Position numbers and translations under genes: made by a program | Part shown: positions 63,464 to 64,000 of the stretch, piece by piece | Numbering within the stretch: the first letter of the stretch is position 1 | Layout of the letters: each line of letters opens with the position of its first letter | Origin: Lichtheimia corymbifera B2541 | Lineage: Eukaryota; Mucoromycota; Mucoromycetes; Mucorales; Lichtheimiaceae | Assembly: GCA_000697475.1 (NCBI GenBank) | Contig: JNEU01001109.1 | Coordinates: forward strand, 32,772-96,771 | Reading direction: 5' to 3' | Length of the DNA stretch: 64,000 nucleotides | The notes under the pieces: model-generated | The model's database searches: none | What the model was told of the DNA's origin: nothing | The model's input: the letters and a program-made list of their open reading frames with translations, nothing else

Positions 63464-63469
<6 letters not shown>
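62886..63469. other. Gene-poor stretch after block E3
   Basis: No supported gene. A tandem GGATAT-type run (62970-62996) is visible. Confidence 0.4.

Positions 63470-63502
<33 letters not shown>
63470..63502. repeat. (TG)n microsatellite
   Basis: An uninterrupted TG run, preceded by interrupted TGTATG units from about 63447. Confidence 0.9.
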
Positions 63503-63503
<1 letters not shown>

Positions 63504-63899
63504 TAAAAACGTATAACGAACAAGTCTGTGAGATTGCTGTTTACTCTGAAAGTGTATCTGAAAAAGAGACGTCTTCCCAACGATCTACCTCTGAGTACTA
63601 TATCTAGGCGGATGCTAAAGAGTAAAGCTTTTCTACCAATAACAAGCTATAACGTAAATGAGTAACGGGCTGAGTTGTGTATGATGATCCACGCTTGTGT
63701 ATCATCTCTTATATGCTTATGTGCTTGTCTTTGTATATACAATAATAAGATGAATGATATAAATACATGATGTGTACCTTAACCGACCTATATACACGAC
63801 ATTGCCCTCCTCCAGGTTCATGGTACCATTATGTAGAAAGGGGGTGTGATAGGAATGGAAATATGTACATGTAAAAAATGAAGATAAGGTAATGATGCA
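63503..63899. other. Sequence downstream of the last repeat
   Basis: No gene seen. It may hold the 3' untranslated region of the partial gene at the right edge. Confidence 0.4.
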
Positions 63900-64000
63900 T
63901 TAATGTTGGAGACGTTGAGATTTGCGCACGGAGTTTTTCGGATGCTGTTGCTTCCGCTTCCGTGAGTTAAATTTGCTACGTGAGCCATTTTTGCGCGTTT
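63900..64000 (-). CDS. Possible C-terminal end of a gene that continues beyond the window
   Basis: Read on the minus strand from the window edge, an open frame of 33 codons ends at a TAA (63900-63902). It encodes a very basic tail (SRSKFNSRKRKQQHPKN then SVRKSQRLQH) of the kind found at the ends of nuclear or nucleolar proteins. It is short, so this may be chance. Confidence 0.3.
   Translation of the reverse strand, partial: TRKNGSRSKFNSRKRKQQHPKNSVRKSQRLQH

Noticed and set aside
54960..63500. CRISPR array or bacterial-type defence island
   Set aside because: Units are much longer than CRISPR repeats, degenerate throughout, and the surrounding DNA is eukaryotic.
54960..63500. Telomere
   Set aside because: No TTAGGG-type runs seen; subtelomeric origin remains only a possibility.
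63470..63502. TG run as a telomere-like end
   Set aside because: Similar TG runs occur at other places in this window, including introns, so it is an ordinary microsatellite.

Overview
The window is nuclear DNA of a filamentous fungus, most likely an early-diverging (Mucoromycota/Mucorales-type) species. The evidence is many short GT-AG introns (about 48-120 nt), compact intergenic spaces of 30 bp to 1.8 kb, two F-box/leucine-rich proteins of a kind expanded in Mucoromycota, and genes that budding yeasts lack (POLD4, NOL11-type t-UTP) or that are widespread in fungi (Fab1, Set3C Snt1, RRT8/EI24, MARVEL and tetraspanin proteins). The assignment to this lineage is an inference from gene content, not from a marker gene. 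No rRNA, tRNA, CRISPR array or viral gene was recognised.

Layout. 0.3-3.1 kb: a yeast-type amino-acid permease split into many small exons (-). 4.4-5.8 kb: mitochondrial enoyl-CoA hydratase (+), convergent with a NOL11-like nucleolar protein (-) at 6.0-9.1 kb. 9.4-10.0 kb: POLD4 (-), sharing a 184-bp divergent promoter with a REEP/Yop1-type ER-shaping protein (+). 12.4-13.6 kb: hydroxymethylbilane synthase (+), with an 11-nt microexon. 13.8-15.5 kb: a TPR/F-box/LRR protein (+). 16.3-19.2 kb: a SulP sulfate permease with STAS domain (-). 20.9-22.4 kb: a Gfo/Idh/MocA oxidoreductase (+).

22.6-30.5 kb: a giant FAB1/PIKfyve lipid kinase (-), followed upstream by a three-SANT-domain SNT1/NCoR-type corepressor (-) at 31.1-36.1 kb. 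37.2-38.2 kb: an RRT8/EI24-type membrane protein. 40.1-41.4 kb: a tetraspanin. 42.7-44.0 kb: a MARVEL protein. 44.2-45.3 kb: the tRNA m7G methyltransferase TRM8, convergent with a ubiquitin C-terminal hydrolase (45.5-46.6 kb, -). 47.1-48.3 kb: an R3H-SUZ RNA-binding protein. 48.5-49.3 kb: an OCA/SIW14-type phosphatase homologue whose catalytic arginine is replaced. 49.3-51.5 kb: carnitine acetyltransferase (-). 52.0-54.1 kb: a second F-box/LRR protein (-).

From about 54.7 to 63.3 kb the character changes. No convincing gene is present, and the region is built from degenerate repeats: a tandem array of roughly 180-200 bp units, a conserved 0.4-0.9 kb block next to it (three copies of the pair, two direct and one inverted), and long hairpin-forming inverted repeats. 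The last 100 bases may hold the C-terminus of another gene (-).

The genes are mostly housekeeping: fatty-acid beta-oxidation and acetyl-carnitine shuttling, heme synthesis, ribosome biogenesis, tRNA modification, PI(3,5)P2 signalling, membrane shaping and nutrient uptake. They are not an operon or cluster with one task. I found no defence or mobile system with recognisable proteins. The least explained part is the repeat region on the right.
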